From: Microbacterium nanhaiense
GTDB taxonomy: Bacteria > Actinomycetota > Actinomycetes > Actinomycetales > Microbacteriaceae
Assembly: GCF_014646015.1 (NCBI RefSeq)
Contig: NZ_BMMQ01000004.1
Span: 186,001 to 250,000, forward strand
Direction: 5' to 3'
DNA: 64,000 nt
Made by a program: the position numbers and the translations under genes. Position 1 is the first letter of the stretch, and each line of letters starts with the position of its first letter. Positions 19,177-28,024 of this stretch are shown here, piece after piece. The notes beneath the pieces were generated by a model. It was not told where the DNA came from. It was given only the letters and a program-made list of their open reading frames with translations, and searched no databases.

Positions 19177-19754
19177 CGTGCCTCCTCCCGTCGGCGCTCG
19201 GCGAATACGGGGACCTCGTCCGTGACGAGCCGCAGGTCCTCCCGGGATCCGACCGCCCGGACGATCAGCTTCTCCCATTTGAGCGCACCTCGCCGGAACT
19301 TCTCGACGTCTTCGGCGGAGGTGACGTCGAGGACGTGCATGAACAGCACCCGGTTGGTGCGGTCGGATTCGATGACGGTGCTGCCGGGGACGAGCGAGAG
19401 CGCGACCGCGACGTGGGTCATGATGAGGTCGTCGTCGATGCGCAGCGGGCTTCGGATGATCGCGGTCTGCGTCCGTCCAGGCTTGGTCGCGAGCCACGCG
19501 ACCTGCACGGCGCCCGCGACGAGGTGCCCGAGGAAGGCCACGATCGCGACGACGAGCCACCACAGGTTGACGCGGCCGGTCAGCTCCGCGGCCGGGAGGC
19601 GGAACACGTTGGTGACGACGACCGCCACGACGATGCCCGTCACGGCGGCGAGCACGGTGAGCTGGCCCCAGAGGAGCATCCAGAGCACGACGAGCCAGAT
19701 GAAGAAGGGCAGCTGCACCCACAGCCGCAGGACCTGTTCGCGAGCGGTTGTCAT
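19173..19754 (-). CDS. mnhE: Mrp-type Na+/H+ antiporter subunit E
   Basis: 193 residues. Two to three N-terminal helices (about 12-50 and 62-85) precede the conserved soluble part with SPLRIDDDLIMTHVAVALSLVPGSTVIE and LFMHVLDV. The 30 C-terminal residues extend beyond the usual MrpE. It is needed for complex stability in studied systems. Overlaps mnhD and mnhF by four bases each. Confidence 0.94.
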   Translation of the reverse strand: MTTAREQVLRLWVQLPFFIWLVVLWMLLWGQLTVLAAVTGIVVAVVVTNVFRLPAAELTGRVNLWWLVVAIVAFLGHLVAGAVQVAWLATKPGRTQTAIIRSPLRIDDDLIMTHVAVALSLVPGSTVIESDRTNRVLFMHVLDVTSAEDVEKFRRGALKWEKLIVRAVGSREDLRLVTDEVPVFAERRREEAR

Positions 19755-21313
19755 GTCGTCTGCTCCACATCCTCGAGCTGAACGAGCGAGATGGGCTGCA
19801 GCAGCGCCTCACCGATGCGTTCGCACACCTCGTAGAGCGGCCCTGCGAACACCGTCAGGGCGACGGTGACGGCGACCATGCCGAGCGTGGCACCGGTCAT
19901 CACCTTCGGGATGACGCGCCGCTCGCCCTGCTCGTCGGCGGCGGGGGCATTGGTCAGGTAGCTGAACCGCGCCTCCGCCTCGACGTCCGCGGCCTCGTCG
20001 CCACCGCGCCAGAAGGCGAGGTTCCAGGCGCGCATGAGCGCGTACAGGGTGAGGAGCGAGGTGAGCACTCCCGCGCCGATCGAGACCCACATGATCGCGG
20101 ATCCGACGCCCGCCGCCGCCTCGAAGAGCGCGAACTTGCCGATGAAGCCCGAGAAGGGCGGGATGCCGCCGAGGTTGAGCGCGGGGATGAAGTACAGCAC
20201 CGCGATGAGCGGCGCGGCCTTCAGCAGCCCCTTGACGCGCACGATCGACGTGGATCCGGCGAAGCGCTCGATGAGCCCCACCGCGAGGAACAGGGTCGTC
20301 TGCACGACGATGTGGTGCACGACGTAGTAGGCGGTCGCGCCGATCGCCTCCGCCGTGCCGATCGACAGGCCGAAGATCATGTAGCCGACGTGGCTCACGA
20401 GCGTGAACGACAGGATCCGTTTGAGCTCGGCCTGCGCGATCGCGCCGAGGATTCCCACGACCATCGTCGCGATCGCGACGATGGCGAGGACGATGTTGAG
20501 GTCGCTGTCGTTGAAGAGCTGCGTCTCGGTGCGGATGATCGCGTAGACGCCGACCTTGGTGAGCAGCCCGGCGAACACGGCCGTGACGGGCGCCGGCGCC
20601 GTCGGGTAGGAGTCGGGGAGCCAGAACGACAGCGGGAAGACCGCCGCCTTCACGGCAAAGCCGACGAGCAGCATCACGTGCAGCATCATCTGCACATTCG
20701 GAGCGATCTCGTCTATGCGCTCGGCGATCTGCGCCATGTTCACGGTGCCGAGGGACGCGTAGATCACCGCGATCGCCGAGAGGAACACGATGCTCGACAC
20801 GAGCGAGACGACGATGTACACCGTCCCGGTACGGATCCGGGATTCGGTGGATCCGAGGGTGATCAGGACGTACGAGGCAACGAGCAGGATCTCGAAACCG
20901 ACGTAGAGGTTGAAGAGGTCACCGGCGATGAAGGAGTTGAAGATTCCCGCCGAGAGGATCAGGTATGAGGGGTGGAAGATCGAGATCGGCGTCTCGGAAT
21001 CACCGTCCGCGGCGCCCTGACCGACCGAGAACAGGAGCACCGCGAGCAGCACGACGCTCGAGACCGCAACGAGCATCGCGGCGAGCCTGTCGACGTAGAG
21101 CACGATGCCGAAGGGCAGCGGCCACCCGCCCACCGACACCGCGAGGGGTGTGCCCGAGTCGACCGTGACGAGCATGACGGCGGCGAGGACGAACGTCGCC
21201 GACAGGGTCACGACCGACACCGTCACCTGGGCGCGGCTGCGGCGCCCGAGCAGCAGCGTGAGCGCCGCGCCGATCAGCGGCAGGATGACGAAGAGGGGGA
21301 CCAGCAGGCTCAT
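19751..21313 (-). CDS. mnhD: Mrp-type Na+/H+ antiporter subunit D
   Basis: 520 residues, fourteen or so membrane helices of the proton-translocating NuoM/NuoN-like family. The conserved lysine-bearing helix segment AVKAAVFPLSFWLPDSYPTAPAPVTAVFAGLLTKVG and the glutamate in GFEILLVASY are visible. MrpD, with MrpA, forms the ion path for electrogenic Na+/H+ exchange. It overlaps mnhC and mnhE by four bases. Confidence 0.95.
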   Translation of the reverse strand: MSLLVPLFVILPLIGAALTLLLGRRSRAQVTVSVVTLSATFVLAAVMLVTVDSGTPLAVSVGGWPLPFGIVLYVDRLAAMLVAVSSVVLLAVLLFSVGQGAADGDSETPISIFHPSYLILSAGIFNSFIAGDLFNLYVGFEILLVASYVLITLGSTESRIRTGTVYIVVSLVSSIVFLSAIAVIYASLGTVNMAQIAERIDEIAPNVQMMLHVMLLVGFAVKAAVFPLSFWLPDSYPTAPAPVTAVFAGLLTKVGVYAIIRTETQLFNDSDLNIVLAIVAIATMVVGILGAIAQAELKRILSFTLVSHVGYMIFGLSIGTAEAIGATAYYVVHHIVVQTTLFLAVGLIERFAGSTSIVRVKGLLKAAPLIAVLYFIPALNLGGIPPFSGFIGKFALFEAAAGVGSAIMWVSIGAGVLTSLLTLYALMRAWNLAFWRGGDEAADVEAEARFSYLTNAPAADEQGERRVIPKVMTGATLGMVAVTVALTVFAGPLYEVCERIGEALLQPISLVQLEDVEQTT

Positions 21314-21795
21314 CGGGTCGACTCCTCGTCGCGGTTCAGCTCGACCGCCGTGGTGATGGGCGACACCACGCCGTCGGTGAAGTCGGTGGTCAGCTCGTCC
21401 TCGGTCTCGGCGGACTCCTCCTCGACGTCCAGCGCGTCCTCGGTCTCCTCGGCGCGCACCCGGAGCGAGATGTCTTCCTCATCGTCGAACACGGTGTCGG
21501 CCTCGCCGAGCTGCCAGGAGCGGTAGATGAGGGCCAGCAGGAAGGCGCTGACGGCGAAGGTGATCACGATCGCCGTGAGCATGAGAGCCTGCGGCAGCGG
21601 ATCGCTCGCGCCCTCCGCGCCGTAGAACGGCGAGACGCCGGGGAAGCCCATCGAGATGAGCAGCAGGAGGTTCGTCGCGTTGCCGAGCAGCAGGAAGCCG
21701 ATGAGCACGCGCGTGAGGCTGCGCTCGAGCATCGCGAACACGCCGCAGGCGTAGAGCACCGCCATCACGATGACGAGAGTCGTCGATACGGTCAC
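21310..21795 (-). CDS. mnhC: Mrp-type Na+/H+ antiporter subunit C
   Basis: 161 residues. The first 105 are the NuoK-like three-helix subunit (ERSLTRVLIGFLLLGNATNLLLLISMGFPG, DPLPQALMLTAIVITFAVSAFLLALIYR). The last 50 form an acidic cytoplasmic tail rich in Glu and Asp that is longer than in Bacillus MrpC. Its start codon overlaps the mnhA stop. Confidence 0.94.
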   Translation of the reverse strand: MTVSTTLVIVMAVLYACGVFAMLERSLTRVLIGFLLLGNATNLLLLISMGFPGVSPFYGAEGASDPLPQALMLTAIVITFAVSAFLLALIYRSWQLGEADTVFDDEEDISLRVRAEETEDALDVEEESAETEDELTTDFTDGVVSPITTAVELNRDEESTR

Positions 21796-24722
21796 GAGCG
21801 CGCTCCTTCCGTCTCACGGGCGTCGGTGATCTGTCGGTCGACCTCGGCGCCGAGCGCGCGCAGCACGTCGAGCACGAGCCCGATGACGACGAGGTAGACG
21901 CCGATGTCGAAGAAGGTCGAGGTGACGAACTCGATGTGCCCGATGACGGGGATCTCCGCCTCCCACACGGCGCGCGTCAGCGGATCCAGGCCCATCAGCA
22001 TGGGCGCCGCCGCCGTCGTCACGGCGAGCAGGAGCCCGAAGCCCAGCATGCGCCCGGCGTCGGTCGGCGCGGCGATGCCGAGCTCGTAGCGCCCGCCCGC
22101 GACGTACCGCATCACGAGCGCGAGGCCCGCGACGAGGCCGCCCGCGAAGCCGCCGCCCGGCAGGTTGTGCCCGGCGAAGAGCAGGAAGATCGACACGACG
22201 ATGATCGTGTGGAAGAGGATCCGCACGATCACTTCGAGGATCAGCGAACGCGATTCCGAGACGAGGGTCGTTCCGCCGACGAGCCACGCGCGCTGACCGC
22301 TTCGGCTCTCGCCGCGCTCGACGCGCAGACCGTCCGAGGTCTCCACGAGCGGGCGGCGGGCCGCCCTGCGGCGGGCGCGCCCGGGGATCTGCTCGCGCAG
22401 CTTCTCGCGCGCCTCGACGAGACGGTCGGCCCGCGCCGTGACGAACACGAGCGAGGCGACGCCCGTCGCGGCGAGCACGAGCACGCTGAGCTCGCCCATG
22501 GTGTCCCAGCCGCGCAGGTCGACGAGCGCGACGTTGACGACGTTCTTGCCGTGGCCGATCTGATACGCCAGCTCCGCCCACTCGACCGAGACGGGCTCGT
22601 GGATCCGGGCGCCGGCGGCGACGACCGCGACGACCGCCATGGTCGCGCCGACGGCGATGCCGATCACGGCGCGCAGGATCGGGTGACCCGAGCCGTTGTG
22701 GCTGCCCATGCGGGACGGGATCCGGCGGAGCACCAGGGTGAAGGCGACGAGCGTCACGGTCTCGACGAGCACCTGCGTGATCGCGAGGTCGGGGGCGCCG
22801 AGGAAGGCGAACAGCGTCACCATTCCGAGGCCCGTGACCGACACGAGGACGACGCCGGTGTACCGCTTGCGCGCCCTGACGGCGACGAAGCCCGCGATGA
22901 TCATGAGGAGCGCCGCGATCGGCTGGACGGGGTGCTGCCAGGCGTCGAGCGAGAACCGCCACTCGCCGCCGGAGAGCAGCACGGCCGCCTCCGCGCCGAC
23001 GAGCACGATGAAGATCGTGCCGACGTAGATCGGCAGGGATCCGGTCTGGGTGCGCCCCGTGATGAAGACCGCGAGACGGTCGATGGCGCGCGTGACGACG
23101 TAGTACACATCGGTGGCCTGGAAGCCCAGGAGCCGCTTCTTGCGGTCCCACCCGGTGCGGATCGAGAGCCAGAACACGACGACGCCGAGGCCGATCGCGA
23201 GGGCCGAGAGCCCCAGGGCCGGCTCGAGGCCGTGCCAGAGTGCGAGGTGGTAGTGCCCCTCCCCCGCGAGGTCGGCGTACGGTTCCAGCACGCTGCCGAC
23301 GACCGGGGCGGCGAGGCCGACGGCGATCGTCGCGGCGGCGAGCGCGAGGGGGCTGACGAGGAAGCCGATGGGCGGGTCCGGCCAGGACGTCTCGTCGAGG
23401 GGGCGGCCCTGCGCGTCCTTCTTCCGGCCGAACGCGCCCCACACGAAGCGGATCGCGTAGCCGGTCGTGAGCACGCTGCCGAGCACGATGCCGACGATCG
23501 CGACCCACGCCCATGCGGATCCGGCGAGCGCCTCGTCGAGGAAGCTCGTGAGGGCGGCCTCCTTCGCGACGAAGCCCGCCAGGGGCGGCAGGCCCGCCAT
23601 CGAGGCCGCGGCGATGATCGAGATCACCATGAGCGTCGGCGCCTGGCGCCCGACGCCGCTGAGCTTGTCGATGTCTCGGGTTCCGAGCTGGCGGTCGATG
23701 ATGCCGACCACGAGGAAGAGCGCGGCCTTGAACATCGCGTGGGCGACGACGAGCGTCAGGCCCGCGAGGGCGGTGTCGCGCGTGCCGAAGCCGATCACGA
23801 CGGCGATGAAGCCGAGCTGGCTGACGGTTCCATAGGCCAGGACGCGTTTGAGGTCGACCTCGCGCAGCGCCTGGAGCCCGCCGAGCAGCATCGTGAAGAT
23901 GCCGAGGGAGACGAGGATCGGCCGCCAGGGCGCGGCCTCGGCGAAGGCCGGGGCGAAGCGGGCGAGGAGGTAGATGCCCGCCTTGACCATCGCGGCCGCG
24001 TGCAGATAGGCGCTGACGGGGGTGGGCGCGGCCATCGCGCCCGGGAGCCAGAAGTGGAAGGGGAAGATCGCCGACTTGCTGAGCGCGCCGATCAGTAGGC
24101 ACACCAGGGCCGCGTCGACGAGCGCGCCGGCTGGCGGATCCGCGAGGATCGCGTCGATGCTGGTCGTGCCGGCGACGACCGTGAGGATCACGGCGCCGAC
24201 GAACATGACCAGTCCGCCGAGGGTCGTCGTCAGCAGCGCCTGCAGCGCGGCGCGGCGCGATGCGGCGCGCACGTAGGTGTGACCGATCAGCAGGTACGAC
24301 AGCACGCTCGTGATCTCCCAGAACATCACGAGCACGATGAGGTCGTCGGTGAGCACGAGGCCGTACATCGCCCCGGCGAAGCCCATCAGCACGCCGGCGA
24401 AACGCCCCACGCCCTCTTTCGAGCCGCGGAAGTAGTTGCGGCAGTAGATCATCACGAGCGCGCCGACGGCGGTGACGATGAGCGTCATTACCCAGCCCAG
24501 CGTGTCCATGCGCAGCGAGAGCTCGATGCCGAGCGGCCGGATCCAGGTGTATGCCTCGAAGGGAATGTCTCCGTCCGCGACGCGGGGACCGACGGCGAGC
24601 GCGTGCACCAGCGCCGCGATCGGCACGAGCGCGCCGAGGTAGAAGACACGGGCCCCGAGAATTCGCGTGAGCGGCACGAGCACGACACTGGCGATCCCAA
24701 ACACGGCAAGGATCGCGATCAT
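21792..24722 (-). CDS. mnhA: Mrp-type Na+/H+ antiporter subunit A, with fused B domain
   Basis: 976 residues. The N-terminal two thirds are the NuoL-like MrpA (WEITSVLSYLLIGH, KSAIFPFHFWLPGAMAAPTPVSAYLHAAAMVKAGIYLLAR). The C-terminal third contains the MrpB-like part, with FHTIIVVSIFLLFAGHNLPGGGFAGGLVAGLALVMRYVAGG. No separate mrpB gene exists, so the operon order A/B-C-D-E-F-G is complete. GAGGAG about 8 bases before the ATG is the ribosome-binding site. The complex exports Na+ (or other monovalent cations) against H+, for pH and salt tolerance. Confidence 0.96.
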   Translation of the reverse strand: MIAILAVFGIASVVLVPLTRILGARVFYLGALVPIAALVHALAVGPRVADGDIPFEAYTWIRPLGIELSLRMDTLGWVMTLIVTAVGALVMIYCRNYFRGSKEGVGRFAGVLMGFAGAMYGLVLTDDLIVLVMFWEITSVLSYLLIGHTYVRAASRRAALQALLTTTLGGLVMFVGAVILTVVAGTTSIDAILADPPAGALVDAALVCLLIGALSKSAIFPFHFWLPGAMAAPTPVSAYLHAAAMVKAGIYLLARFAPAFAEAAPWRPILVSLGIFTMLLGGLQALREVDLKRVLAYGTVSQLGFIAVVIGFGTRDTALAGLTLVVAHAMFKAALFLVVGIIDRQLGTRDIDKLSGVGRQAPTLMVISIIAAASMAGLPPLAGFVAKEAALTSFLDEALAGSAWAWVAIVGIVLGSVLTTGYAIRFVWGAFGRKKDAQGRPLDETSWPDPPIGFLVSPLALAAATIAVGLAAPVVGSVLEPYADLAGEGHYHLALWHGLEPALGLSALAIGLGVVVFWLSIRTGWDRKKRLLGFQATDVYYVVTRAIDRLAVFITGRTQTGSLPIYVGTIFIVLVGAEAAVLLSGGEWRFSLDAWQHPVQPIAALLMIIAGFVAVRARKRYTGVVLVSVTGLGMVTLFAFLGAPDLAITQVLVETVTLVAFTLVLRRIPSRMGSHNGSGHPILRAVIGIAVGATMAVVAVVAAGARIHEPVSVEWAELAYQIGHGKNVVNVALVDLRGWDTMGELSVLVLAATGVASLVFVTARADRLVEAREKLREQIPGRARRRAARRPLVETSDGLRVERGESRSGQRAWLVGGTTLVSESRSLILEVIVRILFHTIIVVSIFLLFAGHNLPGGGFAGGLVAGLALVMRYVAGGRYELGIAAPTDAGRMLGFGLLLAVTTAAAPMLMGLDPLTRAVWEAEIPVIGHIEFVTSTFFDIGVYLVVIGLVLDVLRALGAEVDRQITDARETEGARS

Positions 24723-24799
24723 CAGTGTGGCTCCTCGTCGTCGTGCACCTGGCGGCGGGTTTCCTGTAGTTTACCGGCGCGCCAGTATGTCCCGGCCGA

Positions 24800-24805
24800 T
24801 AACCT
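24800..24805 (+). promoter_or_regulatory. -10-like hexamer TAACCT, 6 nt before nucS
   Basis: TAACCT ends six bases before the GTG at 24812; no ribosome-binding site lies between. It fits a leaderless nucS message. Confidence 0.5.
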
Positions 24806-24811
24806 CGATAT

Positions 24812-25507
24812 GTGCGCCTCGTTATTGCCCGGTGCTCCGTGGATTACACGGGGCGCCTCAACGCCCATTTGCCGCTCGCGACCCGTGTTCTCATGCACAA
24901 GGGCGACGGCTCGCTGCTCATCCATTCCGATGGCGGCAGCTACAAGCCGCTCAACTGGATGAGCCCGCCGTGCCGCCTCGACGCGATCGACGTCGACGAC
25001 GAGCTGGCGAGCGCGGGCGTCATCGAGGCGTGGAGGGTGACGCACCAGAAGACGGGCGACACGCTCACGGTGCGAATCCACGAGATCATCCACGACACGA
25101 CCCACGATCTGGGCGTCGACCCCGGCCTCATCAAGGACGGCGTCGAGGCCGACCTCCAGCGGCTCCTCGCCGAGCAGGTCGACCTCGTCTCGGAGGGCTC
25201 CAGCCTCGTCCGCCGCGAGTACCCGACGGCGATCGGCCCCGTCGATCTCATGATCCGCGACGCGTCCGGCGCGCCTATCGCCGTCGAGATCAAGCGGCGC
25301 GGCGACATCGACGGCGTCGAACAGCTCACGCGCTATCTCGACCTGCTGGGGCGCGACCCGCTGCTGACCGGCATCCGGGGCGTGTTCGCCGCGCAGGAGA
25401 TCAAGCCGCAGGCGCGCGTGCTGGCCCGCGACCGCGGAATCGAGTGCCTCGTCCTCGACTACGAGCGGATGAAGGGCATCGACTCGGGCGTCCCGACCCT
25501 GTTTTGA
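24812..25507 (+). CDS. nucS: Mismatch-specific endonuclease NucS (EndoMS)
   Basis: 231 residues, start [21 protein letters not shown] typical of actinobacterial NucS. The N-terminal half is the DNA-binding/dimer domain; the C-terminal half is a RecB-like nuclease with Asp145 (GPVDLMIRD), Glu159 and Lys161 (AVEIKRR). The C-terminal GVPTLF resembles the clamp-binding tail known for the family. NucS replaces MutS/MutL for mismatch repair in actinobacteria. It is followed 21 bases later by a HAD gene with its own promoter-like hexamer. Confidence 0.96.
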   Translation: MRLVIARCSVDYTGRLNAHLPLATRVLMHKGDGSLLIHSDGGSYKPLNWMSPPCRLDAIDVDDELASAGVIEAWRVTHQKTGDTLTVRIHEIIHDTTHDLGVDPGLIKDGVEADLQRLLAEQVDLVSEGSSLVRREYPTAIGPVDLMIRDASGAPIAVEIKRRGDIDGVEQLTRYLDLLGRDPLLTGIRGVFAAQEIKPQARVLARDRGIECLVLDYERMKGIDSGVPTLF

Positions 25508-25515
25508 CGCTCGGC

Positions 25516-25521
25516 TAGGGT
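25516..25521 (+). promoter_or_regulatory. -10-like hexamer TAGGGT, 7 nt before the HAD gene
   Basis: TAGGGT lies between the nucS stop and the ATG at 25529, seven bases before it. It favours this ATG and a leaderless start over a GTG at 25520. Confidence 0.45.
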
Positions 25522-25528
25522 GGATCCC

Positions 25529-26194
25529 ATGGGGAGTTCGCGATTTTCGTGTGTGTTGTGGGATGTCGACGGAACGATCGCGGATGCCTCGGCGGGAATC
25601 CTGCCGCGCATCGAGGTGGTGCTCCGCGAGCTCGACCGCCCGCAGATCCCCGCGGATCAGGTGAACCGCTGGATCGGCCCGCCCATGCTCGAGTCCTTCC
25701 AGCTCCTCGCGGGGCTCGACGAGAACGAGGCGACGATCGCCGTAGCGCGCTACCGGCAGCTGGCGGGCCAGCAGGGCTACGCGAAGTCCGTGCGCCTCTA
25801 CGACGGCATCGTCGACGTGATCCGCGAGGTGCACGCGGCCGGCATCCCGCAGACGACCGCCAGCACGAAGCCCGGCAATCAGATCGACGCGATCTTCGAG
25901 CACTTCCAGCTGACCGATCTCTTCGTCGCCGTGCACGGAGCCACGCCGGCGCCGGGCGTCAACGACACGAAGGCCGACGTGCTCGGGAGGGCCCTCGAGG
26001 ACATGCGCTCGCGCGGCGTCGACGTCTCGCGGCCCGTGCTCGTCGGCGACCGCCACCACGACGTCGACGGGGCCGCGGGCTTCGACGTTCCGGTCATCTT
26101 CGCACGCTGGGGCTTCGGCTCCCCCGAGGAGGAGGCGGGTTCGGTGCTCGCGGTCGAGAGCCCGGCCGAGCTCCGCGACGCGCTGCTGGGCTGA
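25529..26194 (+). CDS. HAD-superfamily hydrolase
   Basis: 221 residues. Motif I is VLWDVDGTIAD near the start, motif II is the Thr/Ser in TTASTKPG, motif III lies around KADVLGRALEDM and motif IV is VLVGDRHHDVDGA. The helical cap after motif I is of the phosphoglycolate phosphatase type. It removes phosphate from a small metabolite; the substrate is not predictable. A coiled-coil membrane protein gene starts 4 bases after its stop, so the two are probably cotranscribed. Confidence 0.9.
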   Translation: MGSSRFSCVLWDVDGTIADASAGILPRIEVVLRELDRPQIPADQVNRWIGPPMLESFQLLAGLDENEATIAVARYRQLAGQQGYAKSVRLYDGIVDVIREVHAAGIPQTTASTKPGNQIDAIFEHFQLTDLFVAVHGATPAPGVNDTKADVLGRALEDMRSRGVDVSRPVLVGDRHHDVDGAAGFDVPVIFARWGFGSPEEEAGSVLAVESPAELRDALLG

Positions 26195-26197
26195 ACC

Positions 26198-27457
26198 ATG
26201 GACGAGACCACGGTCGACACGCTCGTTCGGTGGGGCGTCCCCGCGCTGATCGTCTTCGGATCCGCCGCGCTCGTCGTGGTCGCGGTGGTCGTCGGCGTGC
26301 GCCTCGCGCGGCGCGGTAAGCGCGCGCGAGCTCGGGCGTCGCGCGCGCTCGAGGACCTCGGCTCACTGCTCGTCCGGCTCGATGATGCGACCGAGGAGCT
26401 GGATCTCGAGATCGGGATGTCGAGCGCCCTGTACGACGGCCGCCCGCCCGCCTCGCTCCGCCGCGCCCGACTCACGGCCCAGCACACCCGCGATGACGCC
26501 TTCGCCGCCTACAGCGCCGCCTCCGCGGAGGAGGTGCTCCCGGCGCGGCAGCTCGCCGAATCGAAGCGGCTGACGATCGCGGTGCAGAAGGCGCTCGACG
26601 TCATCGAGCGCGCCCACGCCGACAACGAGGCGTGGCTCGCGGAGAACTCGAACGCCGTGGAGCAGGTCGCCGTCGCGCGCCGTCGCGTCGACGAGCTCGC
26701 GGCCCGCATGGGCGACCCCGCCGCGCTGCGCGAGGAGCTCGCCCGGATCGCCGACGAGAGCGAATGGGAGGACGCCGCGACGGCCGACGAGGAGGCCAGG
26801 GAGGCCCTCGAGGCGGCTCGCACGCACCTGCGCGCCGCGGAGGAGAAGGCCGCGGATCCCTCGCGCTCCGCCCGCGACGACCTCACCGCCTGCGAAAAGG
26901 CGCTCGTGCGCGCGGAGCAGGCCTCCCAGCTGCTCGAAGAGACCCACCGCCTCGTGCAGCACGCGGCGCTCGCGATCGGCGACGAGCAGAAGGGCGCGGC
27001 CGCCGCGATCCGCGCGGCCGCCGGCACCCAGCTCGCGATGGATCCGGAGCACGCGCCGAAGCTCGCCGAGGCGATCCGCGTCGCCTCCGCCGCGCTCGAT
27101 TCGGCGATGCAGATCGCCCCGCGCCGCCCCGTCGCGGCGAACGAGCGGATCGCCCGCCTGCGCGACCAGCTCGACATCGCCCTGGCCGACGCACGCACGC
27201 AGCAGCAGCGGCTGCGCGGGGCGCGGAGCGCGCTTCCCGGATCCCTCGCCGCGGCCCGCAGCGCGCTCGCGCGCGCCGAGGCGGTCGTCACGGGAGCCGA
27301 GGTCGACGCCCGGGTGCGGCTGGACAGCGCGCGGCGCGAGATGGCGCTGGCCCGCCAGGCGCAGGATCCGATCGAGGCGCTCGACGCGTCGCGCCGCGCC
27401 CGCCGCGACGCGGAGGACGCCACCGCGCTGGCGAAGTTCCGCAAACGCCGCCGCTGA
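26198..27457 (+). CDS. Membrane-anchored coiled-coil protein
   Basis: 419 residues. Residues about 13-35 form one membrane helix, with no signal cleavage site; a basic stretch (RRGKRARARASRA) follows. From about 45 to the end the sequence is Ala/Glu/Arg-rich and predicted helical throughout, with heptad-like runs (EQVAVARRRVDELAARMGD, AREALEAARTHLRAAEEKA). No enzyme motif is present. Cotranscribed with the HAD gene. Such proteins often have scaffold roles in the envelope, but I do not recognise a family. Confidence 0.82.
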   Translation: MDETTVDTLVRWGVPALIVFGSAALVVVAVVVGVRLARRGKRARARASRALEDLGSLLVRLDDATEELDLEIGMSSALYDGRPPASLRRARLTAQHTRDDAFAAYSAASAEEVLPARQLAESKRLTIAVQKALDVIERAHADNEAWLAENSNAVEQVAVARRRVDELAARMGDPAALREELARIADESEWEDAATADEEAREALEAARTHLRAAEEKAADPSRSARDDLTACEKALVRAEQASQLLEETHRLVQHAALAIGDEQKGAAAAIRAAAGTQLAMDPEHAPKLAEAIRVASAALDSAMQIAPRRPVAANERIARLRDQLDIALADARTQQQRLRGARSALPGSLAAARSALARAEAVVTGAEVDARVRLDSARREMALARQAQDPIEALDASRRARRDAEDATALAKFRKRRR

Positions 27458-27480
27458 CGAGGGCGTCGCGCACACAGAAA

Positions 27481-27509
27481 GGCCTCGCATCTCGAGGAGA
27501 TGCGAGGCC
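27481..27509. terminator. Bidirectional terminator between coiled-coil gene and csp
   Basis: A perfect 13-base hairpin (27481-27493 with 27497-27509, loop GAG) lies between the two convergent stops. On the minus strand it is followed by TTTCT, on the plus strand by CGGGTCTG. Confidence 0.85.
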
Positions 27510-27523
27510 CGGGTCTGAAAGTC

Positions 27524-27730
27524 TCAGATAGCGACGATGTTCTCGGCCTGGAGGCCCTTGTCGCCCTGCGTCACGTCGAACTCGACGCGCTGGTTTTCCT
27601 CCAGCGCGCGGTATCCGTCCATCTTGATTGCACTGAAGTGCGCGAAGACGTCCTGGCCGCCCTCGTCGGGGGAGATGAAGCCGAAGCCCTTCTCCGCGTT
27701 GAACCACTTCACGGTGCCCTGCGTGCTCAT
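27524..27730 (-). CDS. Cold-shock protein, CspA family
   Basis: 68 residues, an OB-fold RNA/DNA chaperone. RNP1 is KGFGFIS and RNP2 is VFAHFSAI; the start [14 protein letters not shown] is diagnostic. The ATG at 27730 is chosen because the family begins a few residues before GTVKWF; an in-frame ATG at 27766 would add twelve unlike residues. It is preceded by a 50-60 base leader with AAAAAGAACGGC as a weak ribosome site. Confidence 0.96.
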   Translation of the reverse strand: MSTQGTVKWFNAEKGFGFISPDEGGQDVFAHFSAIKMDGYRALEENQRVEFDVTQGDKGLQAENIVAI

Positions 27731-27784
27731 GTACTGCCGTTCTTTTTGGAGCGAATGTCGACGCAATTTCGCGCCGACGTGCCC

Positions 27785-27812
27785 ACGCTAACCCACGCAC
27801 CCTGCTTTGCAA
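27785..27812 (-). promoter_or_regulatory. Promoter for the cold-shock gene
   Basis: On the minus strand TTGCAA (27807-27812) and TAGCGT (27785-27790) are separated by 16 bases. This gives a leader of about 50 nt, the sort of untranslated region in which Csp genes are often temperature-controlled. Confidence 0.55.
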
Positions 27813-27851
27813 CAGGGTTTAGTGCAGATTGGTCGCAAAAAACAAGAAACA

Positions 27852-27882
27852 GCCCTCACCGTTGGGGGGAAACAGTGAGGGC
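27852..27882 (-). terminator. Terminator after the lyase pseudogene
   Basis: GCCCTCAC (27852-27859) pairs with GTGAGGGC (27875-27882). On the minus strand it is followed by TTTCTTGTTTTTTG, a good U-run. It marks the end of the transcript from the lyase locus. The 140 bases between it and the pseudogene stop show no gene. Confidence 0.75.
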
Positions 27883-28024
27883 CGGACGACCGAGAGAGGA
27901 CGTCTCACTCCAGGATACATGGATGAATCCTCGCGATACCAGACACGCCCAATGTCGTGATTACCGGGTGCCCGAGGGCGGGGCGAGCGGTGCCGTCCTC
28001 CGCCCCCGGGGCGCTCTTTCGCGG

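Noticed and set aside
21936..24098. A plus-strand frame of 720 codons opposite mnhA
   Set aside because: Composition is the mirror of hydrophobic codons (Glu/Arg/Asp/His-rich), with no motif or ribosome-binding site. The MrpA assignment on the minus strand is certain.
24723..24811. A missing mrpB gene in the antiporter operon
   Set aside because: The B part is fused to the C-terminal end of the 976-residue MrpA protein, so the operon is complete.
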